A stretch of 64,000 nucleotides of DNA from CAXBCP01 sp963977005 (GCA_963977005.1 CAXBMQ010000010.1:92219-156218); one strand, 5' to 3'. Counted from the stretch's first letter, positions 33,009 to 42,051 are shown. Made by a program: numbers and translations. Notes: generated by a model from the sequence alone, not told the origin.

Positions 33009-33450
33009 TCATGGTGCCGACAAAGTTCTCGAAATCCTGTGCCTCGCGGAAATTTCGATAGACCGAGGCGTAGCGGATATAGGCGACCTGATCGAGCTGC
33101 GACAGCGCATCCATGACCAGTTCGCCGACCTGGTCGGACGTCACCTCCGTCTGGCCCGAACTTTCGATCCGGCGAATGATCCCGGTAATCGCCCGCTCTA
33201 CCCGTTCCGGCTCCACCGTCCGCTTGCGGAGCGCGATACTCATGGACCGCGAGAGCTTGTCGCGATCCAGCGGTTCGCGCCGGCCACCGGATTTCAACAC
33301 CGTCAGTTCCCGGAGCTGCACGCGTTCGAATGTTGTGAACCGCGCCCCGCAGGACGTGCATGACCGCCGTCGCCGGATGGCCGTGTTGTCCTCGGTCGGT
33401 CGGGAATCCTTTACCTGCGTGTCGTCGGATCCACAGAATGGGCATTTCAT
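32980..33450 (-). CDS. nrdR: Transcriptional repressor NrdR
   Basis: A 156-residue regulator of ribonucleotide reductase genes. The zinc ribbon CPFCGSDDTQVKDSRP and CTSCGARFTTFERVQ precede an ATP-cone domain (VLKSGGRREPLDRDKLSRSMSIALRKR). In response to dATP/ATP it binds pairs of NrdR boxes before nrd genes. No nrd gene is in this window. It is 21 bases after glyA on the same strand. Confidence 0.97.
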   Translation of the reverse strand: MKCPFCGSDDTQVKDSRPTEDNTAIRRRRSCTSCGARFTTFERVQLRELTVLKSGGRREPLDRDKLSRSMSIALRKRTVEPERVERAITGIIRRIESSGQTEVTSDQVGELVMDALSQLDQVAYIRYASVYRNFREAQDFENFVGTMNVDDEDNVE

Positions 33451-33471
33451 CGAATTATTCTCCCCACCGGA

Positions 33472-34776
33472 TCAGTAACCCGGATAAATCGGAAAACGGG
33501 CGCAAAGCTCGCCGACCCGTTTCCGGACCCCTGCCTCTACGGCCGAATTGTCGTTCGATCCCGATGCCAGGCCGTCCAGCACCTCGACGATCATTTCACC
33601 GACCTGCTCGAATTCGGCAGCGCCGAACCCGCGCGTCGTTGCCGCGGGCGATCCGAGCCGAACGCCGGACGTAATCGTCGGCTTTTCAGGGTCGAAAGGA
33701 ATGCCGTTCTTGTTGCAGGTCATGCCTGCTGCCTCCAGACTCGCCTCGGCGACCTTGCCTGTGAGGCTTTTCGGCCGCAGGTCTACAAGCAACAGATGCG
33801 TGTCGGTCCCACCCGATACGATATCGAGCCCGCCTTTGACCAGGGTGGCCGCTAGCGTTTTCGCGTTATCCACGACGGCGGCGGAATAGGCCTGAAATTC
33901 GGGTCGGAGCGCTTCGCCGAATGCCGCCGCCTTGGCAGCGATCACATGCATCAGCGGGCCGCCCTGCGTTCCCGGAAAAATCGCCGAGTTCACTTTCTTC
34001 GCAATCGCCTCGTCGTTGGTCAGGATCATGCCGCCGCGCGGGCCACGCAATGTCTTGTGAGTGGTTGTCGTTGCGATATGCGCATGCGGAAACGGACTGG
34101 GATGGGCGCCGCCGGCGACAAGCCCCGCAAAATGCGCCATGTCGACCATCAGAAGCGCTCCGACCGAGTCCGCGATAGCGCGGAACCGTGCGAAATCGAT
34201 CTGCCGGGGATAAGCCGAGCCCCCTGCCACAATGATCTTCGGCTTGTGCTCGGCGGCGAGGCGCTCGACTTCATCGAAATCGACCAGAGCGTCCTCCTGG
34301 CGAACGCCGTACTGGACGGCATTCAGCCACTTGCCCGATATGTTCGGCGCCGCGCCATGGGTGAGATGTCCGCCCGCTGCCAGCGACATACCGAGTATCG
34401 TATCCCCGGGCTGCAGAAGCGCGAAATACACCGCACCGTTGGCCTGCGCGCCGGAATGCGGCTGTACGTTCGCAAATCCGCAACCGAAGAGCTGTTTTGC
34501 ACGCGCAATTGCCAGTTCTTCGGCGATATCGACGAATTCGCAGCCGCCGTAATACCGGCGCCCCGGATACCCCTCTGCATACTTGTTGGTTAGCACCGAA
34601 CCCGATGCTTCAAGCACGGCCCGCGAAACAATATTCTCCGACGCAATCAGTTCGATCTGATCCTGCTGGCGAGAGAGCTCGCCACGCATCGCCGCGTTCA
34701 GTTCCGGGTCTGACTCCGCAAGGGGAGCGCTAAAAAATCCGCTGTGGGACATCTTCGCCGCATCTACCGTAGGCAT
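33472..34776 (-). CDS. glyA: Serine hydroxymethyltransferase
   Basis: A 434-residue PLP enzyme interconverting serine and glycine with tetrahydrofolate. Motifs: NKYAEGYPGRRYYGGCEFVD, SGAQANGAVY, the PLP lysine in TTTTHKTLRGPRGG, and GTDTHLLLVDL. Length is normal. It is followed by nrdR and preceded by rpiB (66-base gap), a common order in alphaproteobacteria, where C1 supply and nucleotide regulation are linked. Confidence 0.97.
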   Translation of the reverse strand: MPTVDAAKMSHSGFFSAPLAESDPELNAAMRGELSRQQDQIELIASENIVSRAVLEASGSVLTNKYAEGYPGRRYYGGCEFVDIAEELAIARAKQLFGCGFANVQPHSGAQANGAVYFALLQPGDTILGMSLAAGGHLTHGAAPNISGKWLNAVQYGVRQEDALVDFDEVERLAAEHKPKIIVAGGSAYPRQIDFARFRAIADSVGALLMVDMAHFAGLVAGGAHPSPFPHAHIATTTTHKTLRGPRGGMILTNDEAIAKKVNSAIFPGTQGGPLMHVIAAKAAAFGEALRPEFQAYSAAVVDNAKTLAATLVKGGLDIVSGGTDTHLLLVDLRPKSLTGKVAEASLEAAGMTCNKNGIPFDPEKPTITSGVRLGSPAATTRGFGAAEFEQVGEMIVEVLDGLASGSNDNSAVEAGVRKRVGELCARFPIYPGY

Positions 34777-34842
34777 CTTGTCTCTATTGCTCCTGTTTTG
34801 GCTCTCGTACCGTTTCTGCCGGAAAGCCCGTATTTCTGACGG

Positions 34843-35277
34843 TCATCCCAATTTCGCGACGCGGCGCGCATGCCGGCCGCCTTCGAATTCCGTTTCCAGA
34901 AAAATCCTGACCATTTCCCGCGCCTGGTCGGGATCCGTTTTTCTGCCGCCCAGACACATTATATTCGCATCGTTGTGCTGCCGGGCGAGGGCCGCTGTTT
35001 CCGCGTCGTAACACAAAGCCGCCCTGATTCCAGGATGACGGTTTGCCGCGATTGAAATACCGATTCCGGTCCCGCAGATCAAAAAGCCGCGGGCCACCCG
35101 CCCGTCGTCGAAAGCGGCAAGCAAATTCGCCGCCATATCCGGATAATCTACCGATTCCGCATCATGCGTTCCGAGGTCGAGCACATCGAATCCAAGTGCA
35201 CGAATCTCTTCTACGACGGGTTGCTTCAACCCAAAACCGCCATGGTCGACGGCAACACCGATCAATTCTCTGGACAT
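34843..35277 (-). CDS. rpiB: Ribose-5-phosphate isomerase B
   Basis: A 144-residue enzyme of the pentose phosphate pathway. Motifs: IGVAVDHGGFGLK, RGFLICGTGIGISIAANR and NANIMCLGGRKT-like HNDANIMCLGGRK. The catalytic Cys in CGTGIG is present. It precedes glyA on the same strand. The region upstream holds a long intergenic stretch. Confidence 0.94.
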   Translation of the reverse strand: MSRELIGVAVDHGGFGLKQPVVEEIRALGFDVLDLGTHDAESVDYPDMAANLLAAFDDGRVARGFLICGTGIGISIAANRHPGIRAALCYDAETAALARQHNDANIMCLGGRKTDPDQAREMVRIFLETEFEGGRHARRVAKLG

Positions 35278-35611
35278 AAGGCTTAGAAATTTGAGGAACG
35301 ACGGCGTCTCTTACCATATCTCGCGCCCCCAGACCAGTATGGCACTAGGTTTGGCGTCGCCAAAAAGTTGATCGGCGCCCCGGGCCTCGGACACATTCCG
35401 GCAATTTTACCGGCATACGATCGCATTCAGAACAATCCGGTAACACTTAACTATTGTTGACTTCAATTTGACACCGAAAATTTATATCAAGTCATGCTAG
35501 ATTGCTATTGAAGCAATATAGTCAAAACGGGTGTTTTTTTCTATTGTTTGACATTCACGATGGTTCATGCAATGAGGATATTCAAGAACTTTGGGTGAAA
35601 TTAAGGCTGAC
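35278..35611. promoter_or_regulatory. AT-rich promoter region between rpiB and the MucR gene
   Basis: 334 bases with no supported gene, AT-rich from about 35440. It holds TTGACT (35457-35462) 18 bases before TTTATA (35481-35486), a reasonable sigma-70-type pair facing the MucR gene, plus TTGACA at 35468-35473 and 35548-35553. ATTGCT (35501-35506) and AGCAAT (35512-35517) form an inverted repeat. MucR proteins bind AT-rich sites and often repress their own gene. Confidence 0.5.
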
Positions 35612-36058
35612 ATGACAGACGAAAACGAAAATCAATCGAACACATCTGAAACGATGCAAATGGCCGTGAATATTGTCTCTGCCTATGTCGGCAACAACTC
35701 GATTTCCGCAACTCAGGTGCCGGAGGTGATCAATAGTGTTTATGCATCTCTCCTCGCGATAAGCGAGAATGGCGGCGCGCCGATGGAAGACCTTAAACCG
35801 GCCGTCCCCGTCCGCCGGTCCATCACACCCGACTACCTCATCTGCCTCGAAGACGGCAAAAAACTGAAGATGCTCAAGCGTCACCTCCGTGCCATGTACG
35901 GTCTGTCGCCCGAAGAGTATCGACTGAAATGGGGCCTGCCCGCCGACTATCCCATGGTCGCCCCGAACTATGCCAAGCAGCGCTCGAATTTTGCCAAGCA
36001 GATCGGGCTTGGCCGCAAAAAGGGAGAAAAAGTAGGCAGTCGCAAAAAGACCGACTGA
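35612..36058 (+). CDS. Ros/MucR family transcriptional regulator
   Basis: A 148-residue zinc-finger-like regulator that in relatives controls polysaccharide, motility and cell-cycle genes. ATG 35612 has AAGG upstream; the TTG at 35591 would extend it by 7. The DNA-binding core is CLEDGKKLKMLKRH (78-91) and LSPEEYRLKWGLPADYPMVAPNYAKQRS. Three expected metal ligands are present (Cys78, Asp81, His91), but the fourth is missing: Met95 and Tyr96 occur where Ros has His. C-terminal tail is basic. Confidence 0.92.
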   Translation: MTDENENQSNTSETMQMAVNIVSAYVGNNSISATQVPEVINSVYASLLAISENGGAPMEDLKPAVPVRRSITPDYLICLEDGKKLKMLKRHLRAMYGLSPEEYRLKWGLPADYPMVAPNYAKQRSNFAKQIGLGRKKGEKVGSRKKTD

Positions 36059-36080
36059 CCTCGCTGCTCGATCAGGAACG

Positions 36081-36113
36081 AAAAAGCCCGGCCTTCCTGG
36101 CCGGGCTTTTTTT
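36081..36113. terminator. Bidirectional terminator between the MucR gene and livK
   Basis: AGCCCGGCC (36085-36093) and GGCCGGGCT (36099-36107) form a stem around TTCCT, flanked by five A and a run of seven T. It lies 23 bases after the MucR stop and downstream of the convergent receptor gene. Confidence 0.9.
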
Positions 36114-36134
36114 ACTTGGAAACCGCCGGCTACA

Positions 36135-37235
36135 TTACTTGTAGTAGTCGTACTTGCCGTTTTCCCATTCGTAGAACACGTAGCCCGGCGCCGACACGTC
36201 GCCCTTTGCATCGAAACCGATTTTCCCGAGCACGGTCTGGAACTGTCCGGCCTTGAGCGCCCTGATCACCTTGGGGGTTTCGACCGAGCCCGCAGCGGTG
36301 ACCGCCTGAGCCCAGGCCTGAATCGCCCCATAGGTATAAAGCGTATAGCCTTCAGGCGTATAGCCGGTCGCCTTGAATGCGGCGACGAGTTTCGCATTGG
36401 CGGCCTCTTTCGCCGGGTCGGGACTGAATGTCATCAGCGTCCCCTCGCCTGCCGGACCGGTTATCGACCAGTATTCGTCCGTGACCAGCGCATCGCCGGA
36501 AACCAGAACGGTTTTCATGCCCTGCTGGCGCATCTGACGGACGATCAGACCCGCTTCGGTATGGTAACCGCCGACATAGAGCACATCGACAGCGTTCTGC
36601 TTGAGCTTGGATACCAGCGCCGAGTAGTCCTTTTCGCCGGCCGTGAAAGCTTCGTACAGCTTTTCAGATTTACCCAGCGAATTCAGCGTCTTCTTCGTCT
36701 CGTCCGCAAGGCCTTTCCCGTAGGCCGTCTTGTCGTGGATGATCGCGATATTCTTGCCGCCGAACTTCTCGTTCAGAAAAGTGCCGGCAACCAGGCCCTG
36801 CTGATCGTCCCGTCCGCACACCCGAAACACATTCGGCATGTTGCGTTCGGTCAGCTTGGGGTTAGTGGAGGCCGGCGATATCTGCAGCACCCCTTCTTCG
36901 GCGTAGACGTCGGATGCCGGGATCGACGACCCCGAGCAGAAATGCCCTGCCATAAAGACCACGCCCTTCGCGGCCATCGAGTTGGCGACCGCGACCGCCT
37001 GTTTGGGATCGCAGGCATCGTCGCCGATTTCCAGGACCAGCTGTTTGCCGAGCACGCCGCCGGCTGCATTGATGTCCTTGACCGCCATTTCGGCGCCACG
37101 GCGCATCTGCTCGCCGAAGGACGCATATTGACCTGTCATCGGCCCCGCCGTCGCAATCCGGATCTGCGCATTGGCCGCCGAGGTCGCGGTCAGCAATGCC
37201 GCGCCTGCAACCAGTGCCGTTGTCAGTACCTTCAT
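36135..37235 (-). CDS. livK: Branched-chain amino acid ABC transporter substrate-binding protein
   Basis: A 366-residue periplasmic receptor of the LivJ/LivK type. The signal peptide is MKVLTTALVAGAALLTATSAANA (residues 1-23). The first lobe has IRIATAGPMTGQYASFGEQMRRGAEMAVKDINAAGGVLGK and VFMAGHFCSGSSIPASDVYAEEG. It serves the LivHMGF genes that follow in the opposite order on this strand (37713-41627). The gap of 121 bases to the small membrane gene may hold its own promoter. Substrate is leucine-type or another amide or amino acid. Confidence 0.92.
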   Translation of the reverse strand: MKVLTTALVAGAALLTATSAANAQIRIATAGPMTGQYASFGEQMRRGAEMAVKDINAAGGVLGKQLVLEIGDDACDPKQAVAVANSMAAKGVVFMAGHFCSGSSIPASDVYAEEGVLQISPASTNPKLTERNMPNVFRVCGRDDQQGLVAGTFLNEKFGGKNIAIIHDKTAYGKGLADETKKTLNSLGKSEKLYEAFTAGEKDYSALVSKLKQNAVDVLYVGGYHTEAGLIVRQMRQQGMKTVLVSGDALVTDEYWSITGPAGEGTLMTFSPDPAKEAANAKLVAAFKATGYTPEGYTLYTYGAIQAWAQAVTAAGSVETPKVIRALKAGQFQTVLGKIGFDAKGDVSAPGYVFYEWENGKYDYYK

Positions 37236-37356
37236 TTTGAAAACTCCCTCTTCATATTGAAAACTCCCGGGTGTCGATTGAATATCTGTCCGGCTAAACG
37301 TTAACGCGGTACGGATCTATTAACAAACTCTAGCAACCCTCCCGCCTTCGGCAAGG

Positions 37357-37713
37357 TCAATCGTCACCGCTTTGTATCCTGTCGCGCCAGCTAAAAAGCC
37401 CGGTTCGCTCATAAAGCCATGGATATTGCGCCGTCATGCAACGCGCCCGGGTCAGGTAAAACGCAACATGGGCAATGCCCAAAAGAACGGCGGTATCGAT
37501 CAGGTATCCGCTCGGCGACAGCAACTCCCCCTGGTACAGGGCCCATGTCAGAAACCGATCGGCAAAACCAAGCAACAATCCGTAAAGCCAGAGCTGCCAT
37601 ACCGGCTTCCACGTGTTGGCAAGGGCCTGCCCCGTCATGAAGGCGGCAAAACCGCACAGAAAGACAGTCACGCCGATAAAAACACCGATTTCCGTACCGA
37701 GCAGCGCCTCCAT
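37357..37713 (-). CDS. DUF6867-like small membrane protein of the liv locus
   Basis: A 118-residue protein with three or four hydrophobic segments (about residues 8-32, 41-60, 68-88) and an aromatic-rich C-terminus. Its ATG shares a base with the livF stop, so it belongs to the Liv operon. Proteins of this length and place are common beside livF in alphaproteobacteria and are listed as DUF6867. No function is known; a coupling or stability role for the transporter is a reasonable guess. Confidence 0.75.
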   Translation of the reverse strand: MEALLGTEIGVFIGVTVFLCGFAAFMTGQALANTWKPVWQLWLYGLLLGFADRFLTWALYQGELLSPSGYLIDTAVLLGIAHVAFYLTRARCMTAQYPWLYERTGLFSWRDRIQSGDD

Positions 37714-38426
37714 CAGCCAACCGCCCCCTCAAGATATGCGCGACGGATCTCCGGGTCGTTCAGCAGATCGTCGCCGCTGCCGGTCATCGATATTTCACCG
37801 TTGACCATGACGTAACCGCGATCCGCGAGCCGGAGCGCGTGATACGCGTTTTGCTCGACGAGAAAGACCGTCATTCCATGGGTCTGATTGATATCGCGGA
37901 TCACGTCGAATATCTGGCGTACGATCAGCGGCGCAAGCCCGAGTGACGGCTCGTCCAGCAGGAGCAGCGTCGGTTCGCTCATCAATGCGCGCGCAATTGC
38001 GAGCATCTGCTGCTCGCCCCCGGACAACGTGCCGCCGCGCTGACCAATGCGTTCTTCGAGGATCGGAAAGAGCGCAAACACGCGCTCCAGATTCCGGTCG
38101 AACCTGTCCGGATTGCCGGTGATCGCACCCATCTGAAGGTTTTCGAGGATTGTCATGCGGGGGAAAATCCTGCGGCCTTCGGGAGCATGCGCGATCCCGC
38201 ATCGCATGATCTCATGCGTCGGCATGCGGGTGATATCGCGATCCTGAAACAGAATCCGTCCCGATTGCGCTCGCGGATCGCCGCAGATCGTCATCAGAAG
38301 CGTCGATTTGCCGGCACCGTTCGCGCCGATCAATGTCACGACTTCCCCTTCGGCGATCTCTATATCGACGCCGTGAAGGGCCTCGATATGACCATAGAAC
38401 GTGTGAACCCCGGAAATCGATAACAT
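37713..38426 (-). CDS. livF: Branched-chain amino acid ABC transporter ATP-binding protein LivF
   Basis: A 237-residue ATPase. Walker A GANGAGKS, signature LSGGEQQM, Walker B LLLLDEPS and the H-loop in VFLVEQNA are all in place. LivF pairs with LivG. Its start shares one base with the stop of livG (TGATG). Confidence 0.95.
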   Translation of the reverse strand: MLSISGVHTFYGHIEALHGVDIEIAEGEVVTLIGANGAGKSTLLMTICGDPRAQSGRILFQDRDITRMPTHEIMRCGIAHAPEGRRIFPRMTILENLQMGAITGNPDRFDRNLERVFALFPILEERIGQRGGTLSGGEQQMLAIARALMSEPTLLLLDEPSLGLAPLIVRQIFDVIRDINQTHGMTVFLVEQNAYHALRLADRGYVMVNGEISMTGSGDDLLNDPEIRRAYLEGAVG

Positions 38427-39253
38427 CAGGAACCGCCTGTAATTTCGCTGACGTCTTCATCTTCGCCGAGATAAGCGCGGATGACGGCCGGATCGTTCCG
38501 AACCTGCTCCGGGGTTCCGTCCGAAATCTTGCGACCGTAATCAAGCACGACGATTCTGTCCGAGATTCCCATAACGACGCCCATGTCGTGCTCGATCAGC
38601 AGCAGCCCGATGTCGTGTTCGTCCCGGATAAAGCCGAGCAGGTCGTTCAGTTCGCCGGTTTCACGCGGGTTCAGGCCTGCCGCCGGCTCATCAAGGCAAA
38701 GAAGGGACGGCCGCATGCACATGGCCCGCGCAATTTCCAGGCGGCGCTGCGCACCGTAGGACAGGCTGCCGGCGTCCTCGTCCGCCCGATCGACAAGTTC
38801 CACCCGTTCGAGCCAGTAGCGCGCAAGCGCTACGGCCTGTCTTTCCGCTTTCCGGTATCCGCCGATGCCGAAAAGTGCCAGCGCCGAATACCCGGACGCC
38901 TTCATCAGGGCGTCATGCTGGGCGACGATCAGGTTTTCGAGAACGGACATCTGCGGAAAAATCCGAATGTTCTGAAAGGTGCGCCCCACCCCCGCATCCC
39001 GCGCGATGCGATAGTCTTCAAGCTGTTCCAGTTGCCATGGCACATCGCCGCGGCGCAGCGTCAGGCGCCCGACGGTGGGCTTGTAAAACCCCGTCAGGCA
39101 ATTGAAGACCGTGGTCTTCCCCGCGCCATTGGGGCCGATGATCGCCGTGATCTCGCCGCGTGCGGCATCGAACGACAAATCGTCGATGGCGACCAATCCG
39201 CCGAAACGCATCGTCAGGTGTTCGACCCGGAGGAGCGGCTGGGTATCGCTCAT
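38426..39253 (-). CDS. livG: Branched-chain amino acid ABC transporter ATP-binding protein LivG
   Basis: A 275-residue ATPase. Walker A is GPNGAGKT, signature LSYGAQRR (the Tyr form usual in LivG), Walker B LLCLDEPA. The ATG overlaps livM by four bases (ATGA). A short LivG-type loop with TFQNIRIFPQMSVLENL is present. It works with LivF on the LivHM channel. Confidence 0.95.
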   Translation of the reverse strand: MSDTQPLLRVEHLTMRFGGLVAIDDLSFDAARGEITAIIGPNGAGKTTVFNCLTGFYKPTVGRLTLRRGDVPWQLEQLEDYRIARDAGVGRTFQNIRIFPQMSVLENLIVAQHDALMKASGYSALALFGIGGYRKAERQAVALARYWLERVELVDRADEDAGSLSYGAQRRLEIARAMCMRPSLLCLDEPAAGLNPRETGELNDLLGFIRDEHDIGLLLIEHDMGVVMGISDRIVVLDYGRKISDGTPEQVRNDPAVIRAYLGEDEDVSEITGGS

Positions 39254-40707
39254 GACGTTTTCCGCTCGGCATGGGCCAGCGTAATCGTCGGGTCGCGGTG
39301 AGACAGCAGCCCGCGCGGTCGCCAGGACATGATCAGCACCATCCCCGCGCCGAATGCCAGCATCCGGTATTCCTGCAGGTCGCGGATGTATTCCGGCAGA
39401 CCGATCAGGACAACAGCCGCCACGACGACGCCCATCTGGCTGCCCATGCCGCCAAGCACAACAATTGCCAGAATAATCGCGGATTCGAGAAACGTGAAAC
39501 TCTCCGGGCTGATAAAGCCCTGCCGGGTCGCGAAGAACGAACCGGCAAAACCGCCGAACATGGCGCCGATGGCAAAAGCCGAAAGCTTCGTATTGCGCGG
39601 ATTGATGCCAAGGGAACGGCAGGCAATCTCATCCTCGCGCAGGGCTTCCCATGCTCTCCCGATCGGCAGCGTCCTTATCCGGCGTGTGAAAAAATTGGTG
39701 ATCAGCGCAAGAATCAGAATGAGGTAATACAGAAAAACGACCCGGTGCAGCGACGAGTATTCGAGCCCGAAAAACTGGTGGAAGGACTCCGTTCCTTCCG
39801 GCGGGTATCGTTTGAATTCGAGCCCGAAAAAACTCGGCCGCGGAATGCCGGATACGCCATCCGGACCCTTGGTGAACGACACCCAGTTCAGCAGGATGAT
39901 GCGGATCATCTCGCCGAAGCCGAGCGTTACGATCGCCAGGTAATCTCCCCGCAGGCGGAGGACCGGAAATCCCAGAATTATCCCGAAAAACCCGGCAAAC
40001 AGGCCCGCCAGCGGCAGGCATACCCAGAAGCTGAAATCGAAATAACTTGCCAGCAGCGCATAGGAATAGGCGCCGACGGCATAAAACGCGACATACCCGA
40101 GGTCGAGAAGCCCGGCGAGACCGACAACGATGTTCAGCCCCCAGCCAAGCATCACATAGGTGAGCACCAGGATCGCGATATCGATCGTCCGGCGCTCTGC
40201 AAACGGCAAAAGCGGCAGAACCAGGGCCAGTACGATCAGTGCCGACGCCAGCCAGGGCAGCGCTTTCCGGTACCCGTCTGCGAACCCGCTACCGAATTCG
40301 CGGCCGCTCGATACAAGCCGGCGCGCAGCGAAGACGACAAATACTGCCCGTGCCACGATGACGAGACCTGCCGTCACCGCAACCACCTTAAGAAATGCCG
40401 ACGGCATCGGCGAAAGCCAGCCGATCAGCGAAATGGCGGCACCGCCGGCAACGGGCAGCGCAAGCCGTCCCTCGCGGACGAGAATCAGCAATGTCCGGCC
40501 GAAGAAAATCAGCACGGCGGCTATTGCGACTTCGGGCCAGCGGGTTTCAAGAAACTGGTCTCCCCCGCGGTTGGCAATTCTGAAGCCGACGACCGGGATC
40601 AGCAATGCCAGTGACACCAGCGCGGTAAGCCCCGCTTCTTTCAGAATACTCCCGAGGTTCAAACCGCGGGCCCCGGCGTCATGCGGCGCTGAGCCGATTG
40701 GGGCCAT
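39250..40707 (-). CDS. livM: Branched-chain amino acid ABC transporter permease LivM
   Basis: A 485-residue permease, about 150 residues longer than simple LivM proteins because of an N-terminal extension with several extra helices (residues 25-150). The typical LivM domain follows: DIAILVLTYVMLGWGLNIVVGLAGLLDLGYVAFYAVGAYSYALL, LRLRGDYLAIVTLGFGEMIRI and SFTFLESAIILAIVVLGGMGSQ. It begins 2 bases after the livH stop and overlaps livG by four bases. Confidence 0.93.
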   Translation of the reverse strand: MAPIGSAPHDAGARGLNLGSILKEAGLTALVSLALLIPVVGFRIANRGGDQFLETRWPEVAIAAVLIFFGRTLLILVREGRLALPVAGGAAISLIGWLSPMPSAFLKVVAVTAGLVIVARAVFVVFAARRLVSSGREFGSGFADGYRKALPWLASALIVLALVLPLLPFAERRTIDIAILVLTYVMLGWGLNIVVGLAGLLDLGYVAFYAVGAYSYALLASYFDFSFWVCLPLAGLFAGFFGIILGFPVLRLRGDYLAIVTLGFGEMIRIILLNWVSFTKGPDGVSGIPRPSFFGLEFKRYPPEGTESFHQFFGLEYSSLHRVVFLYYLILILALITNFFTRRIRTLPIGRAWEALREDEIACRSLGINPRNTKLSAFAIGAMFGGFAGSFFATRQGFISPESFTFLESAIILAIVVLGGMGSQMGVVVAAVVLIGLPEYIRDLQEYRMLAFGAGMVLIMSWRPRGLLSHRDPTITLAHAERKTS

Positions 40708-40709
40708 CC

Positions 40710-41627
40710 TCAGACCTTTTCGACTTCCGGCCGGCCCAGCAGACCGGTCGGCCGGAAAATCAGCACCAGTACGAGGATCGAAAACGCCGCCACATCCTTG
40801 TATTCAAGCGAGAAATAACCGGACCAGAAGGCTTCGATGAGGCCGATAAGCAGCCCGCCGAGCATCGCGCCGGGTATCGACCCGATCCCGCCGAGAACCG
40901 CCGCCGTAAAGGCCTTTATGCCGGCAAGAAATCCGATATAGAAATCGATAACGCCGTAATACAACACAACGAGAAAGCCGGCGACTGCGGCCAGTGCGGC
41001 GCCCATGACGAATGTCAGCGATATGGTGCGGTCGACATTCACCCCCAGCAGCGATGCCATCGTTCTGTCCTGTTCGCACGCTCGCTGCGCACGCCCGAGG
41101 GATGTCCGGGCAATCATCAGGGAAAACGCCGCCATCAGAACGACTGTCGTGAGGATAATACAGATCTGCATATAGCTCAGGACAACGGTGAAGCCGTCAT
41201 CGCGGGCCATCAGTTCGATATTGCCCTGAACCACCGGCTGCAGCGTCTTGTTCCGCGCGCCCTGGCTAAGCTGAACGTAATTGCCCAGCGCGATGGACAT
41301 CCCGATCGCCGAAATGAGGGCGGCAAGGCGCGGCGAACTGCGTAACGGACGATAGGCGACGCGCTCCAGCGTCCAGCCATAGACCGACGTCAGGATCATG
41401 GCGACGATCAATACAACGAAAAGGGCAACGATCACCGACCCGCCGGCAAGGGAGTCGAGCAGCATGACGCTGATCAGCGAGATGAACGCCCCGATCATAT
41501 AGATTTCGCCATGCGCGAAATTGATCATGCCGATGATGCCGTAGACCATCGTATAGCCGATCGCGATCAACCCGTAGATCGCCCCGAGGGTCAGCCCGTT
41601 GATTAGTTGCTGCAGGAAGTATTCCAT
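40710..41627 (-). CDS. livH: Branched-chain amino acid ABC transporter permease LivH
   Basis: A 305-residue permease. ATG 41627 is chosen over the frame to 41651 because the protein then starts MEYFLQQLINGLTLGAIYGLIAIGYTMVYGIIGMINFAHG, the standard LivH start. Other marks are GVNVDRTISLTFVMGAALAAVAGFL and KAFTAAVLGGIGSIPGAMLGG. It is the first permease gene of the operon. Confidence 0.94.
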   Translation of the reverse strand: MEYFLQQLINGLTLGAIYGLIAIGYTMVYGIIGMINFAHGEIYMIGAFISLISVMLLDSLAGGSVIVALFVVLIVAMILTSVYGWTLERVAYRPLRSSPRLAALISAIGMSIALGNYVQLSQGARNKTLQPVVQGNIELMARDDGFTVVLSYMQICIILTTVVLMAAFSLMIARTSLGRAQRACEQDRTMASLLGVNVDRTISLTFVMGAALAAVAGFLVVLYYGVIDFYIGFLAGIKAFTAAVLGGIGSIPGAMLGGLLIGLIEAFWSGYFSLEYKDVAAFSILVLVLIFRPTGLLGRPEVEKV

Positions 41628-41662
41628 GACGTTCCGTTCGTTACAGCACAAACAGTGCCTTA

Positions 41663-41854
41663 TTAACCTTTTTTAGAAAGAACATAATTTAACTTATTGA
41701 CTGCATTACGTTTTAACACTTCCTCACCTGCCGATGCGGGACCCATGATCGATACCTCCACCATGGACTTGGTATCCACGGCCGTCACCTTGACGGCGTT
41801 ACCGATCTGCTGAAATTCGACGAGAACTTCTCTGCCTGTCGCCGGATTTGCCAT
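41663..41854 (-). CDS. Small DUF6898-like protein
   Basis: A 63-residue protein just upstream of livH (35 bases). It has a VLVEFQQIGNAVKVTAVD segment and a C-terminal GPASAGEEVLKRNAVNKLNYVLSKK helix, resembling the small DUF6898 group found across alphaproteobacteria, sometimes mis-listed as an enzyme. No function is known. A GGGAGG-like site precedes the ATG. Confidence 0.7.
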   Translation of the reverse strand: MANPATGREVLVEFQQIGNAVKVTAVDTKSMVEVSIMGPASAGEEVLKRNAVNKLNYVLSKKG

Positions 41855-41984
41855 TTGCCTCCCTGTCTTTCGAGGTTCGGAGCGTCGACGTGTTAAGACC
41901 TTGTGCAGCCCCGTAAGCCGCTGGAATGAGCCAGATCGTGCGGGTTTGGCGCATATCGCGCAAGCGAAATCATCTTAAGTTCGT

Positions 41985-41999
41985 TTAACGAATCGTTAA
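41985..41999. promoter_or_regulatory. CtrA-type box with an embedded GANTC site
   Basis: TTAACGAATCGTTAA is a perfect palindrome with a single A at the centre. It fits the CtrA consensus TTAA-N7-TTAA, followed by C, and it contains GAATC, a CcrM methylation site. It lies 52 bases before the TTG start of the histidine kinase. No other gene lies between 41855 and 42051. Confidence 0.6.
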
Positions 42000-42051
42000 C
42001 CCGCAAAGACGCACACTGCCGCACAGCGTATCGCCTGCCGGAAGGGCAGAT

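Noticed and set aside
33451..33471. FMN riboswitch for the rib genes
   Set aside because: No leader space exists; ribD overlaps nrdR and nrdR follows glyA closely.
39271..40614. 447-residue open frame on the plus strand
   Set aside because: It is the reverse of livM; composition is typical of a shadow frame.
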